Source: an uncultured Clostridium sp. (GTDB lineage: Bacteria; Bacillota; Clostridia; TANB77; CAG-465). Taken from it: a stretch of DNA of 34,844 nt. The stretch lies in assembly GCA_948470565.1 (NCBI GenBank), contig CAOKPF010000013.1:1-34844 (forward strand), read 5' to 3'. The notes below the pieces were generated by a model, which searched no databases, was not told where the DNA came from, and saw only the letters and a list, made by a program, of their open reading frames with translations. This document shows, in pieces, positions 9,674 through 18,646 of the stretch (its first letter is position 1; every line of letters begins with the position of its first letter). The position numbers and the translations under genes are program-made.

Positions 9674-10426
9674 TTAAAATGGAAAATCATCATCGTCTAT
9701 ATCTTGCATACAGTCTTCCAATAAATTTATATCAAGCATTCTTTCTAGATTATCTAAAATATTATCTTCTTGAAGACTAATCATAAAATCAGCCATATCA
9801 CTTACACTATTTCCTCCTGCTTTCCATGCTATGGAATTATTAAGAACATCATACATCTTTTCTTTTATATTAGCGAATACTTCACCTGATATTTTTTTCT
9901 TTTTTGAATTAACTAATTCATCAAACAATAGTACTTCTAATTCCTTAGTATTATCCTCATAATTTAAATTTCTAAATACCACTTCCATTATTCTTTCTAA
10001 TGTTTCTTTTTCAAAATATTCTTGCAAAATTGAAATTAGACTACTAATGTTTTTATCATTTATATTCATACCATATTTAGAATATATTAATATCTCATCT
10101 TTTTTTAGTTTTTTTCTTTTTATTACCAATAATGAAGTAGCTGCCTCATCTAAGAAATTTTTCTTTAATTTTTTATATACAACACAGTCGAATTTTCCAC
10201 AATCTGTATTAATTTGTTTCATTTTAAAGTATTTTGATATAGTCTCATCTTTATTTATAATTGATACTAAATTTGTTCTTCTTAAGTTTCTATTATATTT
10301 TTTTACTATTTTATATAATTCTTCAAACGTAATAAGACCGTAGGCGTATAATACACCTCTTGTTATTAATACATTTATGTCTAAATTTTTAAGTTCTTCT
10401 TCTGTATATGCAATTTTTTTACTCAT
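9674..10426 (-). CDS. Unrecognised protein with an SSB-like acidic C-terminal tail
   Basis: 250 aa, not recognised. The first 60 residues (EELKNLDINVLITRGVLYAYGLITFEELYKIVKKY) could form a small helical or winged-helix domain. A basic linker (KKLKKNFLDEAATSLLVIKRKKLKKDE) follows, then a helical C-terminal half. The last residues are DIDDDDFPF, which closely match the tip of single-stranded DNA-binding proteins (DDDIPF or DDDLPF) that recruits DNA repair and replication enzymes. No OB fold is apparent, so this is not itself an SSB. The ATG follows AAAGGAG and lies 18 bp after the deacetylase gene, so the two are probably co-transcribed. The function and the meaning of the tail are unknown. Confidence 0.85.
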   Translation of the reverse strand: MSKKIAYTEEELKNLDINVLITRGVLYAYGLITFEELYKIVKKYNRNLRRTNLVSIINKDETISKYFKMKQINTDCGKFDCVVYKKLKKNFLDEAATSLLVIKRKKLKKDEILIYSKYGMNINDKNISSLISILQEYFEKETLERIMEVVFRNLNYEDNTKELEVLLFDELVNSKKKKISGEVFANIKEKMYDVLNNSIAWKAGGNSVSDMADFMISLQEDNILDNLERMLDINLLEDCMQDIDDDDFPF

Positions 10427-10444
10427 AAATTTCTCCTTTATATA

Positions 10445-11383
10445 TTACTCCCACTCAACTTCTACGTGTGCCTTACTTGCATAATTTACAAACGTATCTA
10501 GTGACATTGATCTTGTAGCATAAATTCTTGGTATTTTTAACGGATCAATATGTTTCGCCGTATAATATACTCCTCCATCCATATCTAGCCCATATATATA
10601 CCCTGCCTCTTTTGATAATTCTATCGTATTATTGTTACGTGAACCATAAGGATAGCATATCACTGTTGAATTTATTCCATAAGTTTCTTTTAAATACTCC
10701 TTGGAATTAAACAACTCGTTTTTTTGTTTTTCATATGATAATTGTGCTAAATATGGGTGTGTAACAGTATGTGATTGTATATCTACAAGTCCACTAGCTT
10801 GCATTTCTTTTAGTTGTGCCTCATCGCAATAACCTGGTGTTCCTACCATATCTTTTATTATATACATAGAATATTTTATATTATACTGTTTGGCTAGTGG
10901 AAACATATATAAATATACATCTAACCAACCATCATCAAATGTCAAAGCTACTGGCTTTTCATATTTATATATTTTTTCTAAATCTGTTATCCAGATTAAA
11001 TCATAGTTATTACTAACTAAATATTTTATTTGTTCCGTTAATGTACTTGGTCTAACCATATTTTCTGGCCATGGATAATCTCCAGTGTCATCTCTTACCC
11101 AATGGTACATGTATATTGGTACTGCTGCTGTATATGATATGGGTACTTTTTCTACTTCTGGTTCTTTTTGTATAATTGGTTCCTCTTGTGCATTCTCTTC
11201 TACTGGTAATGTGTTAGAAGCAGTTTCAGAAACATTTTCCGCTGGAAATATATCTTCAGTTTGACTGTTACTAATATTATCTTCACTTTCTTTGCCAATT
11301 TTATTTAGACTAAAATATAAAAGACTTAAAATTATTACTAAAAATACAGTAACTAAGGATAATAATACTTTTTTGTTCTTCAT
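10445..11383 (-). CDS. Membrane-anchored polysaccharide deacetylase (NodB family)
   Basis: 312 aa carbohydrate esterase 4-type enzyme that would remove acetyl or related groups from a surface or wall polysaccharide outside the cell. Residues 6-25 form one hydrophobic anchor after a lysine-rich start. A Ser/Glu/Pro-rich spacer runs to about residue 85. The catalytic NodB domain then shows TFDDGW (aspartates near 150-151), SHTVTHP (metal-binding histidines near 205 and 209) and the substrate-groove motif YPYGSRN (244-250). The frame extends to 11446, but AAGGAGGTGTAC directly precedes the ATG at 11383, which also gives the proper anchor start. The substrate cannot be told from sequence. It heads a two-gene operon with the SSB-tailed protein. 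Confidence 0.9.
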   Translation of the reverse strand: MKNKKVLLSLVTVFLVIILSLLYFSLNKIGKESEDNISNSQTEDIFPAENVSETASNTLPVEENAQEEPIIQKEPEVEKVPISYTAAVPIYMYHWVRDDTGDYPWPENMVRPSTLTEQIKYLVSNNYDLIWITDLEKIYKYEKPVALTFDDGWLDVYLYMFPLAKQYNIKYSMYIIKDMVGTPGYCDEAQLKEMQASGLVDIQSHTVTHPYLAQLSYEKQKNELFNSKEYLKETYGINSTVICYPYGSRNNNTIELSKEAGYIYGLDMDGGVYYTAKHIDPLKIPRIYATRSMSLDTFVNYASKAHVEVEWE

Positions 11384-11501
11384 GTACACCTCCTTACTAA
11401 AAAGAAAATTTTGTAGTTTTTTTAGAATTATACGTTTGATTATCATTTTGCAATATAATTTAGACTATCTTCATTTTTCTACTTATTTTTTACTTTTGAT
11501 A

Positions 11502-11530
11502 ATTATACAATTATTATATGAAAAAGTCAA
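11502..11530 (-). promoter_or_regulatory. Promoter of the deacetylase operon
   Basis: On the minus strand, TTGACT (11530-11525), 17 bp and TATAAT (11507-11502). This leaves an untranslated leader of roughly 110 nt before the ATG at 11383. Confidence 0.75.
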
Positions 11531-12024
11531 TATAATATTAAGAAGTATCAGGATAACTTGAGCCAAAAAACTGTTACTATTATAAAAAAACATATGTACA
11601 TTCTAATTAATACATATTTTAATTGTATTGTCAGTTTTCATTTTCATCTTTCTTTTAAATGAATTTTATCCTTATTTTTACTTTCTAAAAATAATATTTC
11701 TTTTAATAACATTCACCTTATTTAAACTTTATTTAGTAGATATTATACTAAATTTTTGATAACCTAATTTTTTCACTTTCAGTATATGTAAATTATATAT
11801 TAATTAAATTTTTTACAACAATATTCATATACTACTTATTTTCTATTTCAATAATATATAAATTATATATTTGATTATAAGATTGTTACAATATCTAAAT
11901 TTTCTATTTATAATTTTTGAAACATCTTTTTTCACTCTAGTTTTACTTTTCTCATTGTATATACACCATTTATTTGTATCAAAATATTAATTTATTCTAA
12001 TATTGTCACAATTATTTTTAAATA
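11531..12024. other. AT-rich spacer between the deacetylase promoter and the CRISPR array
   Basis: About 490 bp without a gene, at the leader-distal end of the CRISPR array. It is extremely AT-rich. A TAAATTATATATT-type string recurs near 11787 and 11859, each in a similar context, which may be an old duplication. No further recognisable CRISPR repeat copies and no terminator hairpin with a GC stem are seen. Confidence 0.5.
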
Positions 12025-12517
12025 TTTTATCTACAACCATTGTTAAAGTTAAACTTACTACAAGCTAATGCATTAAGTGTAATCATACTAAGATTTAAAT
12101 ACAACTATTGTTAAAGTTAAACTGTTTTACAATATCATTCCAAAGGCTTATTCTACCATTTAAATACAACTATTGTTAAAGTTAAACAAAGGAGAGTTTA
12201 AAGATACACGTTTTGAACTACAATTTAAATACAACTATTGTTAAAGTTAAACAACAAGCTTGTCGAGTTTTTTAATTTTCTTGCGAAAATTTAAATACAA
12301 CTATTGTTAAAGTTAAACAAAATATAGAGGGGTGGAGTGAAAGTTACGCTACACCATTTAAATACAACTATTGTTAAAGTTAAACAAGAAATAGCATTTA
12401 AGTGGAAAATAAGAAAAGAGGATTTAAATACAACTATTGTTAAAATTAAACAAGATTTTATATGTTCGCAAAAGTAAATATAGATTAATTTAAATACAAC
12501 TATTGTTAAAGTTAAAC
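12025..12517 (-). CRISPR. Type I-B CRISPR array, 8 repeats and 7 spacers
   Basis: The 30-bp repeats start at 12025, 12093, 12158, 12223, 12289, 12356, 12422 and 12488. On the plus strand each reads ATTTAAATACAACT followed by ATTGTTAAAGTTAAAC. Spacers are 38, 35, 35, 36, 37, 36 and 36 bp. Read with the cas genes (minus strand) the repeat begins GTTTAACTTT and ends TATTTAAAT, as in clostridial I-B systems, whose Cas6-made crRNAs keep the last 8 nt as 5' handle. The copy at 12025-12054 differs at four positions and marks the old, leader-distal end. The copy at 12422 has one G-to-A change near its end. The leader is therefore on the high-coordinate side, next to cas2. Confidence 0.97.
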
Positions 12518-12654
12518 CTAACGAAAAATCAACATTTTCTAAAAATATAATCTTTAAAATTCATTGATATTTAAACCTTTTTTTATTTTTTTCCAGCAAT
12601 TTATCATTTTCCAACTTTCGCTATATAACTGCATTATATCATTTTAGCTGGAAA
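12518..12654 (-). promoter_or_regulatory. CRISPR leader
   Basis: AT-rich segment between the cas2 stop and the leader-proximal repeat at 12488-12517. It contains a minus-strand TATAAT (12638-12633) that could drive the array, without an obvious -35. An 8-bp inverted repeat, TTTCCAGC (12590-12597) against GCTGGAAA (12647-12654), spans half of it and touches the cas2 stop codon. Leader identity follows from the repeat degeneration at the other end and the cas gene direction. Confidence 0.7.
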
Positions 12655-12948
12655 TCATAGAAATAAATCTTCTGTATTTTTATCAATACTACCTAGTGTC
12701 GTTTCACCAATAGTTTTGAAATTAACTATCTTAATTATAGATATGAAATCTTCTTTTTCATCTATAATTTTCTTTAATTCATTTTCTAATTCAATAATTT
12801 CAGATGGTAAAATTGAACCTCTAAATACAGATTTTTGCCAGTGATTTAAATATTTTTTACACTTTTTAAATACCTTATTTACCCTATTTTCTTTTACATC
12901 ATAAAATAAAAATATGTAGTTATAATTTACATTATTTTTCTCTTTCAT
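12655..12948 (-). CDS. cas2: Cas2, adaptation-complex subunit
   Basis: 97 aa, the usual Cas2 size. The N-terminal beta strand ending in an aspartate (YIFLFYDVKENRVNKVFKKCKKYL) and the following helix are typical, as is the second half (SVFRGSILPSEIIELENELKKIID). Cas2 forms a dimer that bridges two Cas1 dimers to insert new spacers. The ATG overlaps the cas1 TGA by 4 bp (ATGA), so the two are coupled. It is the last gene of the cas operon and faces the array. Confidence 0.95.
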   Translation of the reverse strand: MKEKNNVNYNYIFLFYDVKENRVNKVFKKCKKYLNHWQKSVFRGSILPSEIIELENELKKIIDEKEDFISIIKIVNFKTIGETTLGSIDKNTEDLFL

Positions 12949-13946
12949 TGTTTTTCTCCAAAATCAAATGGTTTAAATTCTTTTCCTTCAATAATATATT
13001 TTATTAATTTATATCCATCTAACTTAATTGCATGTAAGTATGATATTTGTCTCTTTAATTTAGAATGCATAAAAGTTTGATTAATTCTTTCTTCAAATGC
13101 GTCAATAAAAATTTTTTTACCTTCATCATTTAACAGTGCATAATTATATTTCTTATCAAAATGCTTTTCAACTTTTAATTTCTTATTTTTTACTAATTCA
13201 AATATTGTTTTATATACTATTATTGGCTTAAAAACCTCACTTAAATCCAATGATAAAGAAAATCTTGCTTCACTTGGCTCATGTAAAAAGGATATTGTTT
13301 GATTTAAATGAGTATTATATATCTGAGCAATAGTCTTTGTATATAATAAAGAATTACCAAATGAAACTAATGCATTCATTGGATTATCAGGTGGTCTTTT
13401 TACTCTCTTATTCATTAGAAATTCTTCAGGTAAAAAGTACTTGAAACTATCATAAAATTTTAACCATATTCTTCCCTCTATTGCCAAAATTTCCTTTATT
13501 TCATTTACCTTTAACAAAAGAGAATCAACATCTTTCCTATAAAAATCTAATAATGGTTTTAAATCATTTACATCATGTCTATAATAATGATATAAAGTTT
13601 GATATATATTATTTGCTATTCCCTTAACAAAAGCTTTGGCTATTATTTCCCTATCTTGTGTATAAGTAATAGCTTGCTTTACAACTATATTTCCACTAAT
13701 CAAACTTTCTTTTGGATAAAAAGATCCAACATAATTTCCATAATAATTAAAGAAATTAACTATAATCCCTGCTCTTGCTAATACATCTAATAATTTAGTC
13801 GATAAAGTTATATCATTAAAACAATATATTTCTTTTATTTTTTGTATTGGTAAATAAAAATTTCCTTTTTCATTTTTATATTTTATAGAAAAATCTTGTC
13901 TACTCAAATCACCCTTTGAAAAGATATATTTACTTTCTTCTTTCAT
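12945..13946 (-). CDS. cas1: Cas1, spacer integrase
   Basis: 333 aa, normal size for type I-B Cas1. It inserts new spacers at the leader end. The metal-binding residues are visible: E157 in the EGRIW motif, H222 in FLHEPSEARFSLSLDL, and D234/E237 in LDLSEVFKP. The N-terminal beta domain (YIFSKGDLSRQD, then YLPIQKIKEIYCFNDITLS) is standard. The start follows AGAGAGG, 15 bp after cas4. It should act with Cas2 and the adjacent Cas4. Confidence 0.97.
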   Translation of the reverse strand: MKEESKYIFSKGDLSRQDFSIKYKNEKGNFYLPIQKIKEIYCFNDITLSTKLLDVLARAGIIVNFFNYYGNYVGSFYPKESLISGNIVVKQAITYTQDREIIAKAFVKGIANNIYQTLYHYYRHDVNDLKPLLDFYRKDVDSLLLKVNEIKEILAIEGRIWLKFYDSFKYFLPEEFLMNKRVKRPPDNPMNALVSFGNSLLYTKTIAQIYNTHLNQTISFLHEPSEARFSLSLDLSEVFKPIIVYKTIFELVKNKKLKVEKHFDKKYNYALLNDEGKKIFIDAFEERINQTFMHSKLKRQISYLHAIKLDGYKLIKYIIEGKEFKPFDFGEKQ

Positions 13947-13961
13947 TTTAACCTCTCTTAC

Positions 13962-14453
13962 TTATAGATAACAATACTCATAATATGCACACTTTTTGCA
14001 ACCCTTTATTAGTTTTGCTTCTGGAACGCATTTTGAATTCAATAATTTTTCTACTTCTTTTATACAATTATTTAATTCTAACTTTGTTTGCTCATTTAAT
14101 TTTATAATATCCACTTTTTCACTATTATTTCTTTCATTAAATACCAACTTACCATCTTTCTTTATTCCTTTTTCTTGTAGTTTACTTAAAATTAATAATA
14201 CCTGCATTCGTGCAGCTTTAATATCAGCATCACTCTTTTTTAACTCAACTACATATTTGTCTGTAATTTTATCTACTGATATATTTTCAAATCTTACTTC
14301 CGTATTATTTCCATCTAGCGCTTTTATTTCATGTAATACTCTACCAATTTTAACATCTTCTGAATTGTCTTCTAAATTAATTCTATTATAAAATAAATAA
14401 CATTGTCTTTTACAATGAAAGTAATAATTTATAAGAGTTCCTGTAATTTTCAT
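13962..14453 (-). CDS. cas4: Cas4, RecB-like Fe-S nuclease of adaptation
   Basis: 163 aa, a compact Cas4. It trims and orients prespacers by recognising the PAM before Cas1-Cas2 integrate them. The iron-sulphur cysteines are C14 (with C18 nearby) at the N-terminus and C152, C155 and C161 at the C-terminus (KGCKKCAYYEYCYL). The RecB-type nuclease core is seen as IGRVLHE, then EVRFENISVDKI and VVELKKSD (the E-x-K motif). The ATG overlaps the cas3 TGA by 4 bp and uses a GGAGG inside the cas3 end. Confidence 0.95.
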   Translation of the reverse strand: MKITGTLINYYFHCKRQCYLFYNRINLEDNSEDVKIGRVLHEIKALDGNNTEVRFENISVDKITDKYVVELKKSDADIKAARMQVLLILSKLQEKGIKKDGKLVFNERNNSEKVDIIKLNEQTKLELNNCIKEVEKLLNSKCVPEAKLIKGCKKCAYYEYCYL

Positions 14454-16912
14454 AAGAATATTCCTCCTGTGTACGAAATATACTTTTCTCTATCAAATTT
14501 ACCATTTTGTATAAATTCATCGCCATTATTTACATAATATATATTTCCAAACTCCTCATCATAATAATTAATATTACTATTTTTAGTTTTATATATTGAG
14601 TATGTAAATAAATTAAATTTAGGTTTTATTTTAGATAATTCTATTTGCTTTTTTGCATATGAAATTTCATCATTTTGTAATAATTCTTTATATGCTCTCC
14701 ATATATTTTCTCCAATAATTTTTTCTCCATTTATGTTAATCGTATAATTTAGAAATATTTGTCTTGTATTAGTATCAATTAATTTTAATCTTTCATTAAT
14801 TTCCAAGAAATTTAAAGTGCTACAATACTTATATAAATTAGAAATATTATCACTATTATATTTTTCTGTATATGTATAAATTTTATCCATTACATTTTTA
14901 TAATATTTTTCAAATTCCTTTGTTTCTAAAATATTTCTTATACTTTCTTCCTTTACTGTATATTCAGCTCTATAATCATTTTTGTATATTTTACTTTCAT
15001 CATCTAAATTAAAAAAATATGCTACACAGTTTTCCTTTTTTGACGAACGGTTAATTCTACCTAAGAATTGTTCTTCACTATCTAAAAATGATATATCTTT
15101 AAATCCTATATCCATATCAATATCAATTCCCGCCTCTATAGTTTGAGTAGCAACTAAAATTATACTTTTTGTATTATTTATTTTATTTATAATTTTTTCT
15201 CTTGTATATGAATTATCATCTCCTGTTAATTCATATACTTCTTCTATATTTAAATCTTTTAATTTTTTATAAAATATAGCAGATGATTTTTTAGTAATAA
15301 ATTCAATTAATACTTTTTTATCTTTATATTGAAGTACTTTTTCTATTAAAATATCTAAAATATCTTCTTTATTTTCATTTAATAATGAAAAATTGATTTT
15401 TACTCTTTCTCTAAATAATTTATTTTCAAAATACTTTTCTTTATTTTTTATCAAGCTACAAATTTCATTACTTCCATTATCTATATGATCTTTTAAAAGG
15501 TAATTCAGCTTTGGCAAAGTAGCTGACATTATTACAATTTTTATATTTAAAAATTTAGCAAATTTGTATAACATGATTATCATATCACGCCATATTTTAT
15601 TTGAATATGCTTGAATTTCATCTAATACAACAACACTATTGGATAGATCATAAAAATTATATTTACTTTCTTTTGAAGTTCCAAAAATAATATCAAAAAA
15701 ATTAACATGTGATGTTAATTTTATATCATATTGTCTAAATTCACTTTTTATATATGCAATTTCATAATTTAATATTTCCTTTTTTTCATCAATTATAGGA
15801 GTACAGGAATTTATTACAACAAAATCTTCATATTCTTTAAAATAGTTACAAAATGTATTTTTTGTTTGGTCTATCAATGTGTTAAATGGAAAAATATAAT
15901 TAACAGATGTTATTTTATTGTTACTTTCATATAATATTCTAGCTAAATTTATAGCCATATTAGTTTTTCCACTTCCTGTTGGTGCCTCTAAATAATATAT
16001 TATTTTATCTAAATTGTCATTAATAGTATTTTCTGTTTCAATATACATATCACTTCTTAATTTATTTATTCCTGATAATTCTATATCTCCACATTTATAT
16101 TTATAAATTGTTTTAAATAATTCACTATTTTTGTAATTTTTAAATAGATCACTATTTCTTTGTCTCTTTATCTCTATTTTTTGATTATTCATAAATTCTG
16201 ATGTAGCCAAAAAGTCCGCTGTTACTAGGCAAGAATATAGCAATTCACATAAAATATATAATAAAATTTCATCTACTTCAAAAACTGATATAAACTTTTC
16301 TAATCTACTTGGTATAAAACTACTATTGTTCTCATTTTCCTCAAATTCTACATTATATATACCATATAATTCTACAATTGAAAGTTTAGCTAAATATTCC
16401 TTCATATTCATTAATCTTGAATGATGTCTAGAAATAATATAACTAAAATAATAAATAATGTATTCCAAGAATTTTGAATTTTCTCTACCATACTTAAGTA
16501 AATTTTGTGGCTCAACATTCTCCCTTTTAAAAGCGTCTAAATATATTCTAGCAGAAATTAAAGAGTGCTCCGTAGAGCCAGTTATATTAGAATTTACATC
16601 ATTTCCCATATTTATCCTTTGAAAATTTGGATTTAATTTTCCAATATCATGATAATATATAGCAGATTTAAATAATTCATATATTTTTTGTATAGTGTCT
16701 TGACTTAGTTTTATTTTTCTTGTTAAATTTTCTACTATATTTATTACTATTTTATCTAAACCTTTGTACTCTTCCATTTCTTTATAATATGAAAGTGTTA
16801 GATCCATATGTTCAAATAATAATTCCCTAATACATTTTCCATCATTTTCTTTTTTATGTGCATAATTATTTATATTTTTATTTAATATTTCTTCAATATA
16901 TTTGTTTTTCAC
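14450..16912 (-). CDS. cas3: Cas3, HD nuclease-helicase of type I interference
   Basis: 820 aa single-chain Cas3. It is recruited to Cascade-bound targets, where it nicks and degrades DNA while moving 3' to 5'. The HD nuclease domain carries H35 (FEHMD), H88-D89 (YYHDIGK), H116, H163-H164 and D233 (TADF). The helicase domain carries Walker A APTGSGKT (310-317), DEIQ (431-434), SAT (463-465) and motif VI-type QFLGRINRS near 640. All key residues appear intact. The start is GTG, four bases after GGAGG, 8 bp past the cas5 stop. Confidence 0.96.
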   Translation of the reverse strand: MKNKYIEEILNKNINNYAHKKENDGKCIRELLFEHMDLTLSYYKEMEEYKGLDKIVINIVENLTRKIKLSQDTIQKIYELFKSAIYYHDIGKLNPNFQRINMGNDVNSNITGSTEHSLISARIYLDAFKRENVEPQNLLKYGRENSKFLEYIIYYFSYIISRHHSRLMNMKEYLAKLSIVELYGIYNVEFEENENNSSFIPSRLEKFISVFEVDEILLYILCELLYSCLVTADFLATSEFMNNQKIEIKRQRNSDLFKNYKNSELFKTIYKYKCGDIELSGINKLRSDMYIETENTINDNLDKIIYYLEAPTGSGKTNMAINLARILYESNNKITSVNYIFPFNTLIDQTKNTFCNYFKEYEDFVVINSCTPIIDEKKEILNYEIAYIKSEFRQYDIKLTSHVNFFDIIFGTSKESKYNFYDLSNSVVVLDEIQAYSNKIWRDMIIMLYKFAKFLNIKIVIMSATLPKLNYLLKDHIDNGSNEICSLIKNKEKYFENKLFRERVKINFSLLNENKEDILDILIEKVLQYKDKKVLIEFITKKSSAIFYKKLKDLNIEEVYELTGDDNSYTREKIINKINNTKSIILVATQTIEAGIDIDMDIGFKDISFLDSEEQFLGRINRSSKKENCVAYFFNLDDESKIYKNDYRAEYTVKEESIRNILETKEFEKYYKNVMDKIYTYTEKYNSDNISNLYKYCSTLNFLEINERLKLIDTNTRQIFLNYTININGEKIIGENIWRAYKELLQNDEISYAKKQIELSKIKPKFNLFTYSIYKTKNSNINYYDEEFGNIYYVNNGDEFIQNGKFDREKYISYTGGIFL

Positions 16913-16920
16913 AATTCCTC

Positions 16921-17700
16921 CTAAAAGAAATATATATTTTTATCATTTACTAAATAAATACTTTCTGCTTTTTTTATTTCTATTTTTTTATTTGTAAATG
17001 TAAATTTTTTAAAATCAGTATAACCTATATCTGAATTTAATTTTGTTGGCATAACTTCTATATATTCAAATTGCATTTCATTATCTGAATATAACATTGG
17101 TTCAAAAAAATCATCTATAACTTCATAAATATTATCTGTAAATATCGATTCTACAGTACCTAAAATATTATTGCATTCTTGCGCATTTAATACCTCTACA
17201 TTACTTATATCTGCAAAATGCTCATTTTTTCCTATATAAGGTATGTATTCGCATTTTTTATTTAGTAAATATTCTTTTATTTTTAAATACTTTCCTGACT
17301 GATTTGATAATATATATATATCCCAACTTGGATTTTCTAAATATTGTTCTGTTATAATCAAGTTATTCCCTTCTTCTTTAGAAGCATATCCTACACTATT
17401 ATTAAATTGTTGAATTTTCTTTTCAAAAGTACCCATTTTAGAATTTGGAACTACTGCTATTTTTAAGTCCTTTAAATTATTGTAAAATTCTGGAAGTTGC
17501 TTTATAATATTTTTATTTTTAATATCTAACTCGGTCTTTAATTGATTATAATTATATCCATTTTCTCCAATAATAGCGCCTAATATTCCTAATATCATTA
17601 TTTTGTGAACATTATTATATGTAAAATATACACTATTGCTTTCAGGCTTTCTAATAACAGCATTTGGTCCCCTAAGTTCAAATTTTATCACTTCTTCCAT
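16921..17700 (-). CDS. cas5: Cas5, Cascade foot subunit
   Basis: 259 aa. The N-terminal RAMP signature FELRGPNAVIRKPESNS, followed by KIMILGILGAIIGENG, is typical of Cas5 of the I-B/Hmari class. Cas5 caps the 5' handle of the crRNA and contacts Cas8b. In this class Cas5 is normally not the crRNA nuclease, because Cas6 is present. The ATG has an AGGAGG and is 14 bp after cas7. Confidence 0.93.
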   Translation of the reverse strand: MEEVIKFELRGPNAVIRKPESNSVYFTYNNVHKIMILGILGAIIGENGYNYNQLKTELDIKNKNIIKQLPEFYNNLKDLKIAVVPNSKMGTFEKKIQQFNNSVGYASKEEGNNLIITEQYLENPSWDIYILSNQSGKYLKIKEYLLNKKCEYIPYIGKNEHFADISNVEVLNAQECNNILGTVESIFTDNIYEVIDDFFEPMLYSDNEMQFEYIEVMPTKLNSDIGYTDFKKFTFTNKKIEIKKAESIYLVNDKNIYFF

Positions 17701-17714
17701 TTTGAACCTCCTCT

Positions 17715-18635
17715 CTAAAATAGATATTTTTCTATGTAATTTTCTTCCATACCTTTAATTTCAATTGTGTATTTATTATAATATACCTCTACATTTTCTA
17801 TTTCAGCTTTGTAATTTTTTAGTAATTTTGATAATTCAGTTATATCTATTATATCTTTACCTTCTTGACACTTTTCAAATTTAATATATTGATCTAAATT
17901 GGCAAGATATAGTTTACTTTCTTCTTTACATTCAACAAATATAGCAAATTCATTTTCACAACCCATTTTACTGTTAGTATTATATGCTGTTGCTGCTACT
18001 AAACAGCCTTTCTTAAATTCATTATATGCCTCTTTAGTGTATGCTGCAAATTCACCTAATACTTCTTTGTAAACATCATAATTTTGTGGATTTACAGAAA
18101 ATGGATACATATAGTGTGCCTCATCTGAAACTATTTTAGTACCAATTGAACTATTTTGTGCATCCTCTTTTTTTGAATCCCTAAATGGAGATAAAATATC
18201 AATTATTTCAATATTTGTATTATCATATTTATTATATCCTTGTCCAATTTGAACAGCGCCTGTTATACTAATATTATTTTTTTCTTCTGCAAATGTAGCT
18301 CCAAAATTTAATACATCTATAGCACTAAATAATTTTTTAAAAATTTCTTCCTTTTTCTTCATAGACTTTAAATCTGCACTAAATAATTCATTAAACCTTT
18401 CTGAAAGATTTTGTGCTTGAATATTATCTTTTTCATTTTTATATGACTTTACATATAATACTTTTTTGCCTTGTGTTTCCCACATCTTTTTTATTGGAAA
18501 CTTAAAAGCTTTATCACTTCCAAATATTTTTCCATCTGATGTAGTTTTCGGATTTCCAGTAAAATCTGCATTCCAATTGGCCATTATACTTTTTATTCCT
18601 ACAACTCCATATACTCTATTTTTCATTTCTTCCAT
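17715..18635 (-). CDS. cas7: Cas7, Cascade backbone subunit (Csh2-like)
   Basis: 306 aa, RAMP protein forming the helical crRNA-binding backbone of type I-B Cascade. NRVYGVVGIKSIMANWNADF followed by GNPKT is the clear Csh2 start. The C-terminal half (VEVYYNKYTIEIKGME) closes the RRM-like fold. The ATG has TAGGAGG and is 11 bp after cas8b. Several copies of this protein per complex are expected. Confidence 0.96.
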   Translation of the reverse strand: MEEMKNRVYGVVGIKSIMANWNADFTGNPKTTSDGKIFGSDKAFKFPIKKMWETQGKKVLYVKSYKNEKDNIQAQNLSERFNELFSADLKSMKKKEEIFKKLFSAIDVLNFGATFAEEKNNISITGAVQIGQGYNKYDNTNIEIIDILSPFRDSKKEDAQNSSIGTKIVSDEAHYMYPFSVNPQNYDVYKEVLGEFAAYTKEAYNEFKKGCLVAATAYNTNSKMGCENEFAIFVECKEESKLYLANLDQYIKFEKCQEGKDIIDITELSKLLKNYKAEIENVEVYYNKYTIEIKGMEENYIEKYLF

Positions 18636-18646
18636 TTTAAATCCTC

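Noticed and set aside
12025-12054. Excluding the first repeat-like copy as unrelated
   Set aside because: Although it differs at four positions, its last 16 bases match the consensus and the spacing fits, so it is kept as the degenerate terminal repeat.
13996-14391. 131-codon plus-strand open frame inside cas4
   Set aside because: Shadow of cas4, which has intact iron-sulphur cysteines and a coupled start; the shadow has no ribosome-binding site.
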